The notes: generated by a model not told the origin, from the letters alone. DNA of 64,000 nucleotides from Mycolicibacter heraklionensis (GCF_019645815.1 NZ_CP080997.1:4902880-4966879); one strand, 5' to 3'; shown: positions 49,491 through 59,210, counted from the first letter of the stretch. A program made the numbers and translations.

Positions 49491-50099
49491 TCAGTCTGGC
49501 GACGGCGCGCGCAGTGCCGGCAAGACCAGCGTGTCGAGGACTTGACGGACGAAGGCGGCGTCCAGGGTCTGACCGCGGACCACCTGCAGCAGCCCCATCG
49601 CCAGGACGACGTCGGCCACCATCGACCAGTCCCTGTCGGCGTCGATTTCCCCGCGTGCCGCGGCTTGCGCCAAGATCTTGGCCACCAAGCCTTTGCCCTT
49701 GACGAGCACCAGGTCGTCGACGGCGGCGGCCAGGTCGGGCTCGTGGACGGCTTCCAAGGCCACGCGCAGCACCAGGTCGTTGGGAACCGGGTCCTTGTCG
49801 TTGCGGCCGATCTGTTCGATGAGCGCATCGAGGTCACCCGCCAGACTGCCGGTGTCCGGGGTGTCTTTGGTGAGCAGATCGGGCCGCCAGTAGATGAGCG
49901 CGTCGGTCACCAGCGCCGCCTTGGAGGCCCAGCGCCGGTAGATGGCGGCCTTCCCGACACCGGCGCGTGCGGCGATGTCATTCATATTGGCGGCGTCATA
50001 ACCCTTTTCGGAAACAACCGCCAGGGCGGCGTCCAGGATCGCCGGATCGCGGGATCGGTCGAGCCGTCCGTCGGTGCGTTGCCGAAGTCGTGACTCCAT
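49491..50099 (-). CDS. TetR-family transcriptional regulator at the end of an mmpS-mmpL operon
   Basis: 202 residues with the helix-turn-helix NMNDIAARAGVGKAAIYRRWASK, a C-terminal domain of the TetR_C_33-like type and a basic N terminus (RLRQRTDGRLDRSRD). The ATG follows the mmpL stop by four bases, so it is the third gene of an mmpS-mmpL-tetR operon and would be made together with the pump, an arrangement that allows feedback control. Confidence 0.9.
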   Translation of the reverse strand: MESRLRQRTDGRLDRSRDPAILDAALAVVSEKGYDAANMNDIAARAGVGKAAIYRRWASKAALVTDALIYWRPDLLTKDTPDTGSLAGDLDALIEQIGRNDKDPVPNDLVLRVALEAVHEPDLAAAVDDLVLVKGKGLVAKILAQAAARGEIDADRDWSMVADVVLAMGLLQVVRGQTLDAAFVRQVLDTLVLPALRAPSPD

Positions 50100-50103
50100 A
50101 GCG

Positions 50104-52968
50104 TCACACCGTCGTCGGCTGCGGGATCGGCGCGGTGTCGGCGGCCGGCTCAGGCGCCGGCCGGTCCCTCATGGCGAAGGTGTTCAGCGGCCACCAGAAC
50201 CACCGGCCCAGCGCCGCGGCGATCGACGGGGTCATGAAAGCCCGCACGATGAACGTGTCGACCAGCAGTCCCAACGCGATCGCGGTGCCCAACTGCCCGA
50301 TCACCCGCAGGTCACTGACCATCATCGACGCCATGGTCGCCGCGAACACCAGGCCCGCCGCCGTGACCACCCGGCCGGAAGCGCCCATGCCGCGGATGAT
50401 CCCGGTGTTGAGGCCGGCTCCGATCTCTTCTTTGAGTCGCGAGACCAACAGCAGGTTGTAGTCCGACCCGACGGCCAGCAGGATGATGACCGTCAGCGGC
50501 AGCACGATCCACTGCAGGCCCAGCCCGAGGATGTCCTGCCACAGCAGCACTGACAGACCACACGCCGTACCCAGCGACGCCAGCACCGTGCCGACGATCA
50601 CCAGCGACGCCACCAGGCTGCGGGTGATCAGCAGCATGATCGCGAAGATCAGGATCAGCGTGGACAGGCCGGCGATCATCAGGTCGATCTTCACGCCGTC
50701 CTGCATGTCGCTGTACATCGACGCGGTGCCGGCCAGCGACACCTTGGACCCTTCCAGCGGAGTTCCCTTGATCGCATCCGCGACGGCTTCCCTGATGCCC
50801 TGGACGTGCTTGATCCCTTCGACCGAGGCCGGGTCGCCCTGGTGGGTGATGATGAATCGCACCGCGTGGCCGTCGGGTGAGACGAACATCTTCAGGCCCC
50901 GGATGAAGTCGGGGTTGTCGAAGACTTCCGGCGGAAGATAAAAGGAGTCATCGTTTTTGGCTTCGTCGAAGAACTTGCCCATCAGGGTCGAGCCTTCGGC
51001 GTTCTCCTGCAGGTGGCGCTGGATGCCCGACATCGAACTGTGCGTCGCCAGCATGAAGCCGCGCATCTTCTTCATCGAATCGATGGCCTTGGGCAGGTCC
51101 TCCAGCATCTGCGGCATCAAGACATCGAGCCGGTCGACATCCTTGACGGTGACGCCCATGTCATCGGTCATGGTGTCGACGTCGTCGAGCATGTCGAAGA
51201 TCGACCGCATGGACGCGCAGATGGGGATGTCGAAACAGTGCGGCTCCCAATAGAAATAGCTGCGCAGGGGACGGAAGAAGTCGTCGAAGTCCGCGACGTG
51301 TTGACGCACCGTCTCGATGTCGTCGAGCAGCATGTGCATGTGGCCGGTCATGTCGTGCGTGGTGTCGACCACTTGCTGCATGACCCCGTACATGTGCTCC
51401 ATGGTGGCGACGGTCCGCCCCATCTCGTCGGCCTGCTCGAGCATCGACGCCATGCTGTCGTTCATGAACTTGGCGGTCTGTAACTGGCCGGAGGCCTGCA
51501 TGGCGATCTGAAACGGGATGGAGCTGTGCTCGATCGGCGCCCCGAGCGGACGAGTGATGGTCTGCACCCGCCCGATACCGCGCTCGTGAAAGACGCTCTT
51601 GGCGATCCTGTCGATGACGAGCATGTCCGCGGGATTGCGCAGATCATGACCGGCGTCGACCATGAGCAGCTCCGGGTTCATCCGCGCTTGGGAGAAGTGC
51701 CGCTCCGCCGCTGTTTGCGCGACGTTCGCGGGAATGTCTTCCGGAGTGAACTTCCGGTCGTTGTAGTTCGGCACATAGGTCGCCAGGCTGATGAATCCGA
51801 TGACCGCGACGAAAGTCGTGATGACGATGATGGGTTTCGGCCACCTCGTCACGGCGGTGCCTATGATGCGCCAACCACGTTCCGAGACTTCCCGTTTGGG
51901 GTCGAAGATCCCGAACTTGGACGCGACCACCAGCACCGCGGGGGCCAGGGTCAGTCCGGCCAGCATGGTGGCCACCAAGGCGATGGCGCACGGCACGCCC
52001 ATGGTCTGGAAATACGGCAGCTTGGTCGCGGTCAGGCAGAGACAGGCGCCCACGATCGTCAGGCCCGAACCCACGATCACGTGCACCACACCGTTGTAGG
52101 CGGTGTGGAATGCGTCTTCTCGATCTTGGCCGCGGGAGCGCGCTTCGTGATAGCGGCCCAGCAGGAAGATGAAGTAATCGGTGCCTGCGGCGATGGTCAG
52201 CATCGTGACCATGCTGACCGCGTACGGGGTCAGCCCGATGATGTCCAGGTTGCCGGCCGTGGCCACAATGCCTTCGGCCGCATACAGTTCGAAGCGGACC
52301 AAGATCAGCGCGACGATCGCCGACCGCAACGAGCGGTAGATGACGAGCAGCATCACGAAGATGACGCCGATGGTGACCGCCGTCATGAGTTCCATGCTGT
52401 TGTGGGCGGCGATCAGGGTGTCGGTGTTGAGCACCGTGTTACCGGCGACGTGGGCCTGCACGCCCGGTGGCGCGGGCACTCCGTCGACGATCTTGCGCAC
52501 CGCCGCCACCGATGCGTGACTGGGCGTGGTGCCCTGGGCGCCGTCGAGGAACACCTGTACGTAAGCGGCCTTGCCGTCCGGGCTCTGGGAGCCGGCGGCG
52601 GTGAGCGGGTCGCTCCAGAAGTCCTGCACGTTCTGCACATGCTTGTCGGCTTTGAGCTTGGCGACGATCTCGTTGTAGTACTCGTGCGCGCTGTCGCCCA
52701 GCTTGTCGTCGCCCTCCAGCACGACCATGGCGGTGGAGTCGGTGTCGAACTCCTCGAACTTGTGACCGATGGTCATCATGTCCTTGAACGCGGGTGCGTC
52801 CAGCGGCGCCATCGGCACCGAGTGCTTGCCCGCCACCACGCCGAGCTCCGGGGTGAACACGGTGGTGCCGATCGCGATGAGCAACCAGAACAAGATGATG
52901 GGCACCGCCAGGACCCAGAGCAGCCGGGCGATGCGGGACCGCGGCGGGTGCGGCAGTTGGTCGCTCAT
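50104..52968 (-). CDS. MmpL family RND transporter (MmpL4/5 type)
   Basis: 954 residues, twelve membrane segments, Asp264-Tyr265 in GTDYFIFLLGRYHEAR and a second pair in GSDYNLLLVSR. The coiled-coil loop carries WEPHCFDIPIC. It overlaps mmpS by four bases and is followed by its own tetR. It resembles the MmpL at 31092-34040 and the one at 45016-47871 in length and motifs but differs throughout, so the three probably export different cargo. Numbered orthology cannot be given from sequence alone. Confidence 0.95.
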   Translation of the reverse strand: MSDQLPHPPRSRIARLLWVLAVPIILFWLLIAIGTTVFTPELGVVAGKHSVPMAPLDAPAFKDMMTIGHKFEEFDTDSTAMVVLEGDDKLGDSAHEYYNEIVAKLKADKHVQNVQDFWSDPLTAAGSQSPDGKAAYVQVFLDGAQGTTPSHASVAAVRKIVDGVPAPPGVQAHVAGNTVLNTDTLIAAHNSMELMTAVTIGVIFVMLLVIYRSLRSAIVALILVRFELYAAEGIVATAGNLDIIGLTPYAVSMVTMLTIAAGTDYFIFLLGRYHEARSRGQDREDAFHTAYNGVVHVIVGSGLTIVGACLCLTATKLPYFQTMGVPCAIALVATMLAGLTLAPAVLVVASKFGIFDPKREVSERGWRIIGTAVTRWPKPIIVITTFVAVIGFISLATYVPNYNDRKFTPEDIPANVAQTAAERHFSQARMNPELLMVDAGHDLRNPADMLVIDRIAKSVFHERGIGRVQTITRPLGAPIEHSSIPFQIAMQASGQLQTAKFMNDSMASMLEQADEMGRTVATMEHMYGVMQQVVDTTHDMTGHMHMLLDDIETVRQHVADFDDFFRPLRSYFYWEPHCFDIPICASMRSIFDMLDDVDTMTDDMGVTVKDVDRLDVLMPQMLEDLPKAIDSMKKMRGFMLATHSSMSGIQRHLQENAEGSTLMGKFFDEAKNDDSFYLPPEVFDNPDFIRGLKMFVSPDGHAVRFIITHQGDPASVEGIKHVQGIREAVADAIKGTPLEGSKVSLAGTASMYSDMQDGVKIDLMIAGLSTLILIFAIMLLITRSLVASLVIVGTVLASLGTACGLSVLLWQDILGLGLQWIVLPLTVIILLAVGSDYNLLLVSRLKEEIGAGLNTGIIRGMGASGRVVTAAGLVFAATMASMMVSDLRVIGQLGTAIALGLLVDTFIVRAFMTPSIAAALGRWFWWPLNTFAMRDRPAPEPAADTAPIPQPTTV

Positions 52969-53402
52969 ACGGATTTCACCAAGCAGTAGATGAACGGCTT
53001 GTACTCGTCGATGCTGCGGTCATCCCGGACGTTGTCGTCGACGATGATCCGGCACCGCAGATGCTGCAGGCCGACGTCACCTTGAGCGACGATGTTGGCC
53101 GACATCGACGGCAGGGTGGTGACGATGGTGTGCGACCACGGCAGGGGGGCGTCTTCGACGAGGTGCGGCTGCCCGTTCTCGTCGAGGAAGTTGACGTTGA
53201 CGGTGCCACCCGAGGGGGCCGTCAGTTCATAGGTGATGTGTTTGGGGTTGAAGGGTTTCGTGTCGTCGGCGTTCGCGTCGGAGGTCGCCATCCGCGCGCC
53301 GGCACCGAAGCTGTTCCGCACCCGGACAACCACATAGGCGCCCAGCGCAATCACGACGACAAGAAGCAGAGGTATCCACAGCTTCTTGAGCAGAGCGAAC
53401 AC
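52965..53402 (-). CDS. MmpS family membrane protein
   Basis: 145 residues from the GTG at 53402, chosen because AAGGAG stands seven bases upstream and the protein then begins with the membrane segment (ALLKKLWIPLLLVVVIALGAYVVV); the frame remains open far upstream but without family similarity. The outer domain contains ITYELTAPSGGTVNVNFLDENG, PLPWSHTIVTTLPSMSANIVAQGD and CRIIVDDNVRD. First gene of the mmpS-mmpL-tetR operon. The 243 bases upstream hold no other gene. Confidence 0.9.
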   Translation of the reverse strand: MFALLKKLWIPLLLVVVIALGAYVVVRVRNSFGAGARMATSDANADDTKPFNPKHITYELTAPSGGTVNVNFLDENGQPHLVEDAPLPWSHTIVTTLPSMSANIVAQGDVGLQHLRCRIIVDDNVRDDRSIDEYKPFIYCLVKSV

Positions 53403-53645
53403 GCACCATCTCCTTGCCTTGCCCACCACCGGGGATAGGGCCACCGCGCCGAGCGAAAACGTCCGGCGGAACCCGAGTTCCGTGTGGGCCGCAACGGACT
53501 GTACCGCATCGCCTACGGAGCGCGGAAGGTTCTGCGGCAGGCGGATCCGGATCCGAGCGGGGACCGGCCTCGGACAAACCCCCACGCCGGGACCGATGTG
53601 GCTAGGCTGGCCAGAAATTGCGGGGACAGGTTGTTGAGGTGAGTC

Positions 53646-54470
53646 ATGGGCAAAGTCCAACCCGACCTCGGCGAGGTCCAGGAAACTCTGTTGATTCCGC
53701 TGTACGGACGCGCACGCGACAACGCGAAGAGGCATCCGATCCTGCATGACGCGCGGGCCGCTGAGCTGGTCGACGACCTGGATTACGACTTCGCGCGTTT
53801 TCGTGGCGGCTCGCTGCCGGGCTCGGTTCTGCGCACCGCGATTTTCGATGTCTGGGTCCGCCAATTCCTGCGCGACCACCCCAGCGGCACGGTCGTCGAG
53901 ATCGGCACAGGGCTCAACACGCGCTTCGAACGAGTCGACAACGGCCGGTTGCGCTGGTTCGACCTGGACCTACCCGACACCATCGAACTGCGTCGTCGCT
54001 ACTTCGCCGACACCGAACGCCGCACCATGCTGGCGGGCTCGGTCCTGGAGACCGATTGGTTCGACGCCGTCGCCGCCGCACCGGCCCCGTATTTGTTCGT
54101 CGCCGAGGCCGTACTGCTGTACTTCCCCGAAGACCAGGCGCGCGGCGCCATTCGCAATCTCGCCGCGCGGTTCCCGGGATCGCACCTCGTCGTCGATACC
54201 GGCGGCCGCAAGATGATCGAGAACCAGCACCGCAACGGTGCGATGAAGGCACTGACGGCCCGGATGAAGTGGGTCTGCGACGACCCGCGTGAACTCGACA
54301 CCTGGGGTATGGAGCTGCTGGACAGCCGCACCCTGGCAACGCCGCAGCCCGAGCTGGCCACTTCGCTGCCCGCGCGCTACCGCTACGGCCTGCCGGCGCT
54401 GGCGCGGATTGCGCCCGGAATCGTGAACGCCTACCGGTTCAACCTGTTCCGCCTGGGGAACCCGTCGTGA
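53646..54470 (+). CDS. Leucine carboxyl methyltransferase-family (PPM-type) SAM-dependent O-methyltransferase
   Basis: 274 residues of the LCMT/PPM family (the Tcmp-type polyketide O-methyltransferases). The SAM-binding motif is VVEIGTGLNTRFER, the acidic strand end FDLDLPDTIELRRRYF, and APYLFVAEAVLLYFPEDQ the family signature before the helix. It probably methylates a carboxyl or hydroxyl on a small molecule. It overlaps the next gene by four bases (GTGA), so both act together. Confidence 0.85.
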   Translation: MGKVQPDLGEVQETLLIPLYGRARDNAKRHPILHDARAAELVDDLDYDFARFRGGSLPGSVLRTAIFDVWVRQFLRDHPSGTVVEIGTGLNTRFERVDNGRLRWFDLDLPDTIELRRRYFADTERRTMLAGSVLETDWFDAVAAAPAPYLFVAEAVLLYFPEDQARGAIRNLAARFPGSHLVVDTGGRKMIENQHRNGAMKALTARMKWVCDDPRELDTWGMELLDSRTLATPQPELATSLPARYRYGLPALARIAPGIVNAYRFNLFRLGNPS

Positions 54471-54904
54471 GCACCGTCGTCGTCAGCACCGAGCTACCGA
54501 TTTCCGCGCAACGCGCCGCGGCACTGGCGCGCAAGCCTGCGTTGATGCAATTCGTGCTCGCCCCGGCCCTCAAGCTGCCCGGACTGGAGGCACCTGATCG
54601 CATCGAGGTGGGCACCCGCGCGTCGGCGCGACTGTGGTGGTTCGGTGTCCTCCCGGCCTGGACTCATCACCTCGAAATCAAAGAGCTCGACGACCTGACG
54701 ATCTACACCCACGAACACGGCGGGCCCGTGCACACCTGGAACCATCGCCTCACGTTCACTCCCCTCGATGAGGATCGCTGCCGCTACACCGATGAGATCG
54801 AGACCGATGACGGCATCAAAGGCTTAGGCACACGTCTGTTCATCCGGCTGATGTTCGCCCATCGGCACCGCCGCTGGCGCACGCTGGCCGCCATCGTCGC
54901 CTGA
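54467..54904 (+). CDS. SRPBCC-like hypothetical protein
   Basis: 145 residues starting at the GTG that overlaps the methyltransferase stop. The pattern STELPISAQRAAALARKPALMQFVL, then GTRASARLWWFGVLPAWTHHLEI and CRYTDEIETDDG with a basic helix at the end (LMFAHRHRRWRTLAAIV), is that of a small START-like ligand-binding protein. Function unknown; coupling suggests it binds the substrate or product of the methyltransferase. Confidence 0.7.
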   Translation: MSTVVVSTELPISAQRAAALARKPALMQFVLAPALKLPGLEAPDRIEVGTRASARLWWFGVLPAWTHHLEIKELDDLTIYTHEHGGPVHTWNHRLTFTPLDEDRCRYTDEIETDDGIKGLGTRLFIRLMFAHRHRRWRTLAAIVA

Positions 54905-54961
54905 CCGGCGAGCCGGCAAACCTGTCTCGGAAAACACCTAGTCCCACCCCGACGCAACTAC

Positions 54962-54976
54962 TACACTCAGTCGTAG
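54962..54976 (+). promoter_or_regulatory. Probable cydABDC promoter -10 region
   Basis: TACACT (54962-54967) fits the -10 consensus and would start transcription near 54974, giving a leader of about 33 bases with GGGAGA before the cydA ATG. CTAC-N8-GTAG (54961-54976) is a short inverted repeat across it and could be a regulator site. Confidence 0.4.
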
Positions 54977-55006
54977 CATCGGCTCCGCAGCTCCGGGAGA
55001 TTGCCC

Positions 55007-56476
55007 ATGGATGTAGTCGACTTATCGCGGTGGCAGTTTGGCATCACCACCGTCTATCACTTCATTTTTGTGCCGCTGACCATAGGTTTGGCCCCGTTGG
55101 TCGCGATCATGCAGACGGTATGGGTGCTCACCGACAACGTCGCCTGGTACCGGCTCACCAAGTTCTTCGGCAAGCTGTTCCTGATCAACTTCGCCCTGGG
55201 GGTGGCCACCGGGATCGTGCAGGAATTCCAGTTCGGGATGAACTGGAGCGAGTACTCCCGGTTCGTCGGCGACGTGTTCGGCGCACCGCTGGCCATGGAG
55301 GGGCTGGCCGCCTTCTTCTTGGAATCCACCTTCCTGGGGCTGTGGATCTTCGGCTGGGGCCGACTGCCGCGAATGGTGCACCTGGCGTGCATCTGGGTTG
55401 TCGCCATCGCCACCAACCTCTCGGCGTTCTTCATCATCGCCGCCAACTCGTTCATGCAGCACCCGGTCGGCGCCCACTTCAATCCGCAGACCAAACGCGC
55501 CGAATTGGACAGCATCATGGCGCTGTTCACCAACAACACCGCCCAAGCCGCCCTATCGCACGCGGTCGCCGGCGCGTTCTTGACGGCCGGGACATTCGTC
55601 GCCGCGGTAAGCGCCTGGTGGATGGTCCGGTCCCGGGCCGGCGGCTCCGCGCAGGCCGCCGACGGTGACGCGACCACCATGTACCGGCCGGCGACCATCC
55701 TCGGGTGTTGGGTCGCACTGGTCGCCGCCGTCGGGTTGTTCTTCACCGGCGACGTACAGGGCAAGCTGATGTTCGTCCAACAGCCGATGAAGATGGCGTC
55801 GGCGGAGTCGTTGTGCGACACCGCCACCGACCCGAACTTCTCGGTCCTGACCGTCGGACGGCAGAACAACTGCGACCACCTGACCCGGGTGATCGAGGTG
55901 CCGTATGTGCTGCCGTTCCTGGCCGAGGGCCGATTCAACGGCGTTCGGCTCGACGGCGTCCGTGACATTCAGCAGCACTACGAGCAGAAGTTCGGCGCCG
56001 GCGACTACCGGCCGAACCTGTTCGTCACGTACTGGTCGTTCCGCGCGATGATCGGCCTGCTGCTGATTCCGGTGCTGTTCGCGATGGTCGCGTTGTGGCT
56101 GACGCGGCGCGGACAGATCCCGCAGCAACGCTGGTTCTCCTGGTTCGCGCTCGTGAGCATCCCCATGCCATTCCTGGCCAACAGCGCCGGCTGGATCTTC
56201 ACCGAGATGGGCCGTCAGCCTTGGGTTGTCGTCCCCAACCCGACCGGCGACCCGAATGTGCGGCTGACCGTCGCCGAAGGTGTGTCGGGAAACAGCGCGG
56301 GTCTGGTGGTCACCTCGCTGGTGATGTTCACCCTGGTCTATGCGGTGCTGGCGGTGATCTGGTTCTGGTTGATCAGACGCTACGTGGCCGAGGGCCCACA
56401 GGAGCACGACGCCGAACCCGCGCCGCCGGCTCCGCCCGGCGAAAACGACGTGGCGCCACTGTCATTCGCCTACTGA
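55007..56476 (+). CDS. cydA: Cytochrome bd quinol oxidase subunit I
   Basis: 489 residues from the ATG at 55007; a TTG two codons earlier is less likely. It oxidises menaquinol and reduces oxygen with haems b558, b595 and d. His in TTVYHFIFVPLTIG is the N-terminal haem ligand, the quinol loop includes QPMKMASAESLCDT, and GWIFTEMGRQPW is the C-terminal signature of the subunit. About nine membrane segments. First gene of cydABDC, as in H37Rv (Rv1623c-Rv1620c). This high-affinity oxidase supports growth in low oxygen and when the bc1-aa3 branch is blocked. Confidence 0.97.
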   Translation: MDVVDLSRWQFGITTVYHFIFVPLTIGLAPLVAIMQTVWVLTDNVAWYRLTKFFGKLFLINFALGVATGIVQEFQFGMNWSEYSRFVGDVFGAPLAMEGLAAFFLESTFLGLWIFGWGRLPRMVHLACIWVVAIATNLSAFFIIAANSFMQHPVGAHFNPQTKRAELDSIMALFTNNTAQAALSHAVAGAFLTAGTFVAAVSAWWMVRSRAGGSAQAADGDATTMYRPATILGCWVALVAAVGLFFTGDVQGKLMFVQQPMKMASAESLCDTATDPNFSVLTVGRQNNCDHLTRVIEVPYVLPFLAEGRFNGVRLDGVRDIQQHYEQKFGAGDYRPNLFVTYWSFRAMIGLLLIPVLFAMVALWLTRRGQIPQQRWFSWFALVSIPMPFLANSAGWIFTEMGRQPWVVVPNPTGDPNVRLTVAEGVSGNSAGLVVTSLVMFTLVYAVLAVIWFWLIRRYVAEGPQEHDAEPAPPAPPGENDVAPLSFAY

Positions 56477-56496
56477 CTGAGAAGGAGGTCATCGCG

Positions 56497-57540
56497 GTGG
56501 GTCTGCAACAGGTGTGGTTTGTACTGGTCGCGGTGCTGTTCCTCGGATTCTTCGTCTTGGAGGGCTTCGACTTCGGAGTCGGGATGCTGATGGCGCCGTT
56601 CGGCCGCGCCAGCACCGGTGGTTCAGCGGAAGCCCACCGGCGTGCGGCGCTGAACACCATCGGCCCGGTTTGGGACGGCAACGAGGTCTGGCTGCTCACT
56701 GCCGGCGGCGCGATGTTCGCCGCATTCCCCGGCTGGTACGCCACCGTGTTCTCGACGCTGTACCTGCCGCTGCTGGCGATCCTGTTCGGCATGATCGTGC
56801 GCGCCGTCGCGATCGAGTGGCGCGGCAAAGTCGACGACCCGAAATGGCGGGCGTGGGCGGACCTCGCGATCGCCGCCGGTTCCTGGCTGCCCGCGATTCT
56901 GTGGGGGGTGGCGTTCGCGATCCTGGTCCGGGGCCTTCCGGTGGACGCCGACCACCGTGTCCATCTGGCGTTCGGCGACGTGATCAACGCCTACACCCTG
57001 CTGGGTGGGCTGGCCACCGGCGGGCTTTTCCTCTTCTACGGTGCGGTCTTCACGGCGTTGAAGACCGCCGGGGCGATCCGTGACGATGCGCACCGCTTCG
57101 CGAACCGGCTGGCGCTACCGGTGACCGCGCTGGTCGCCGCCTTCGGGGTATGGACCCAGCTGGCATACGGCACCACCTGGACCTGGCTGGTGCTGGGCGT
57201 CGCGGTGGTCGCCCAACTGGCAGCGGTGGCGCTGGTGTGGCGCCGGGTCTCCGACGGCTGGGCCTTCACCTGCACCGCGGTGGTGGTCGCGGCGGTGGTC
57301 ATCCTGTTGTTCGGCGCCCTGTACCCGGCGCTGGTGCCCTCCACCCTGGATCCGCAGTGGAGCCTGACGATCTACAACGCGTCGTCCACCCCGTACACCT
57401 TGAAAATCATGACCTGGGCGGCGGCGATCTTCGCCCCGCTGGTGGTGGTGTACCAAGGCTGGACGTACTGGGTTTTCCGGCAACGGATCTCAGCGGAGCA
57501 GATCCCGCCGTCCATCGGGTTGGCGAGGCAACCGTCCTGA
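56497..57540 (+). CDS. cydB: Cytochrome bd quinol oxidase subunit II
   Basis: 347 residues from the GTG at 56497, which lies eight bases after AAGGAGG (56482-56488); the frame is open upstream without similarity. Eight or nine membrane segments, with FFVLEGFDFGVGMLMAPFG, GPVWDGNEVWLLTAGGAMFAAFP-type sequence and FAFPLxYA-equivalent regions typical of CydB. It pairs with CydA, 20 bases upstream. Its stop overlaps the presumed cydD start by three bases. Confidence 0.96.
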   Translation: MGLQQVWFVLVAVLFLGFFVLEGFDFGVGMLMAPFGRASTGGSAEAHRRAALNTIGPVWDGNEVWLLTAGGAMFAAFPGWYATVFSTLYLPLLAILFGMIVRAVAIEWRGKVDDPKWRAWADLAIAAGSWLPAILWGVAFAILVRGLPVDADHRVHLAFGDVINAYTLLGGLATGGLFLFYGAVFTALKTAGAIRDDAHRFANRLALPVTALVAAFGVWTQLAYGTTWTWLVLGVAVVAQLAAVALVWRRVSDGWAFTCTAVVVAAVVILLFGALYPALVPSTLDPQWSLTIYNASSTPYTLKIMTWAAAIFAPLVVVYQGWTYWVFRQRISAEQIPPSIGLARQPS

Positions 57541-59210
57541 GCGCCCGGGCCTCTCGGGCGCCGCTCGACCCGCGGCTGTGGCAGGCATCGACGGCGGTGC
57601 GGCGCTTCCTGCTGGCCATGGTCGGCTGTGGAGTGGTGATCTCTGCCTGCGCAATCGGATCCGCGATCATGTTGGCCGACATCGTGTCTCACGTGATCAC
57701 CGAACCGTCGACACGCAACGTCGCGCACTGGTCACCGCTGCTGGCAGCGCTCGCGCTGCTATGGACGGTGCGCACCGCTGCGCACTGGCTGCAGGCACGC
57801 CTGGGCCAGCGCGGAGCCAGCGCCGCGATCGCCGAGCTGAGCGGACGGGTGCTGACCGCGGTCACAGCGCGTTCCCCCCGCCAGCTGACCACCGAACGGG
57901 ATGCCGCGGCGGCCGTGGTCACCCGGGGACTGGACGGCCTGCGCCCCTACTTCACCGCCTACCTGCCCGCGCTGTTACTCGCGGCGATTCTGACCCCGGT
58001 AACCGTGCTGGTGATCGCCTGCTACGACCGGCGCGCGGCGGTACTCGTCCTGATCACCCTGCCGCTGATCCCGGTCTTCATGGTGCTGATCGGCCTTGCC
58101 ACCGCCGACCGCTCAGCGGCGGCCTTGGCGGCCATGACGACCTTGCAGGCGCGGCTGCTGGATCTGATTGCCGGCATCCCGACGCTGCGCGCCCTCGGGC
58201 GAGCTGACGGGCCGCAGCGCCGCATCGCCGAGCTGTCCGACGCGCACCGGCGGTCGACGATGGCCACGCTGCGGATCGCCTTCTTGTCGGCGCTGGTGCT
58301 CGAATTGCTGGCCACGCTGAGCGTGGCGGTGGTGGCCGTCAGCATCGGCCTGCGCCTGGTGTTCGGCGAGATGAGCCTGACCGCCGGCCTGACGGTGTTG
58401 CTGCTGGTGCCTGACGTGTATTGGCCGCTGCGCCGGATCGGGGTGGAGTTCCACGCAGCCCAGGACGGGCGCGCCGCCGCCGAGAAGGCCTTCGCGCTGA
58501 TCGGTGCACCGGTTCGCCAGGTGCCGGGAAGCCGCACGGTAGTAGCACGTGGCGCGGAGATTCGCCTCGATCGGCTCAGCGTGGCCGGCCGGGACGGCGA
58601 TGCGCCCGCCGGCCTGACCGCGGTGATCGCCCCCGGCCAGGTCACCGTGCTGACCGGAGCCAACGGTGCCGGCAAGAGCACCACGCTGGCGGCTATCGCC
58701 GGCCTCACCGAACCCAGCTCCGGACGCATCACGGTGGCCGACGTCGATGTCGCCGCACTCGACCTGCCGGCATGGTGGGCCCAGCTGTCCTGGCTGCCGC
58801 AGCGTCCGGCGCTCATCCCGGGCACGGTGGCGGACAACCTCGCGTTGTTCGGCGATCTCATCGATACCGAAGCCGCGTGCGCCGCGGCCGGATTCGACGA
58901 GGTGATCGCGGAGCTGCCGGACGGGCTGCACACCGCGTTGGGCCGCGGCGGTGTCGGCTTGTCGTTAGGGCAGCGGCAGCGGCTGGGGCTGGCGCGCGCG
59001 CTCGGGTCGACGGCGCCGGTGCTGCTGCTCGACGAGCCGACCGCCCACCTGGACGCCGCCACCGAACAGCGGGTCCTGGCCGCCCTGGTGCGACGCGCTC
59101 ACGCCGGCGCGACGGTCGTGGTGGTGGGCCACCGCGCGCCGGTGCTGGCGATCGGCGACCGGGTCGTCACCGTGCGCAGCGAGGGAGCCGCAGCTCATGC
59201 GCCGGCCTGA
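57537..59210 (+). CDS. cydD: Thiol-reductant ABC exporter subunit CydD
   Basis: 557 residues if translation begins at the CTG at 57537, which has GAGG eight bases upstream (57525-57528) and overlaps the cydB stop. No ATG, GTG or TTG occurs near in this frame; the next is a GTG at 57597 that would remove DPRLW, part of the usual N terminus. Six membrane segments (about 15-320) are followed by the ATPase: Walker A GANGAGKST, signature LSLGQRQR (LSLGQ rather than LSGGQ), Walker B VLLLDEPTAHLD. With CydC it exports thiols or haem-related compounds needed to assemble cytochrome bd. Confidence 0.9.
   Translation: MSARASRAPLDPRLWQASTAVRRFLLAMVGCGVVISACAIGSAIMLADIVSHVITEPSTRNVAHWSPLLAALALLWTVRTAAHWLQARLGQRGASAAIAELSGRVLTAVTARSPRQLTTERDAAAAVVTRGLDGLRPYFTAYLPALLLAAILTPVTVLVIACYDRRAAVLVLITLPLIPVFMVLIGLATADRSAAALAAMTTLQARLLDLIAGIPTLRALGRADGPQRRIAELSDAHRRSTMATLRIAFLSALVLELLATLSVAVVAVSIGLRLVFGEMSLTAGLTVLLLVPDVYWPLRRIGVEFHAAQDGRAAAEKAFALIGAPVRQVPGSRTVVARGAEIRLDRLSVAGRDGDAPAGLTAVIAPGQVTVLTGANGAGKSTTLAAIAGLTEPSSGRITVADVDVAALDLPAWWAQLSWLPQRPALIPGTVADNLALFGDLIDTEAACAAAGFDEVIAELPDGLHTALGRGGVGLSLGQRQRLGLARALGSTAPVLLLDEPTAHLDAATEQRVLAALVRRAHAGATVVVVGHRAPVLAIGDRVVTVRSEGAAAHAPA

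Noticed and set aside
53403..53879. Upstream extension of the mmpS frame to a 304-residue protein
   Set aside because: The extension has no MmpS similarity, is antisense to the methyltransferase gene, and a good ribosome site marks the GTG at 53402.
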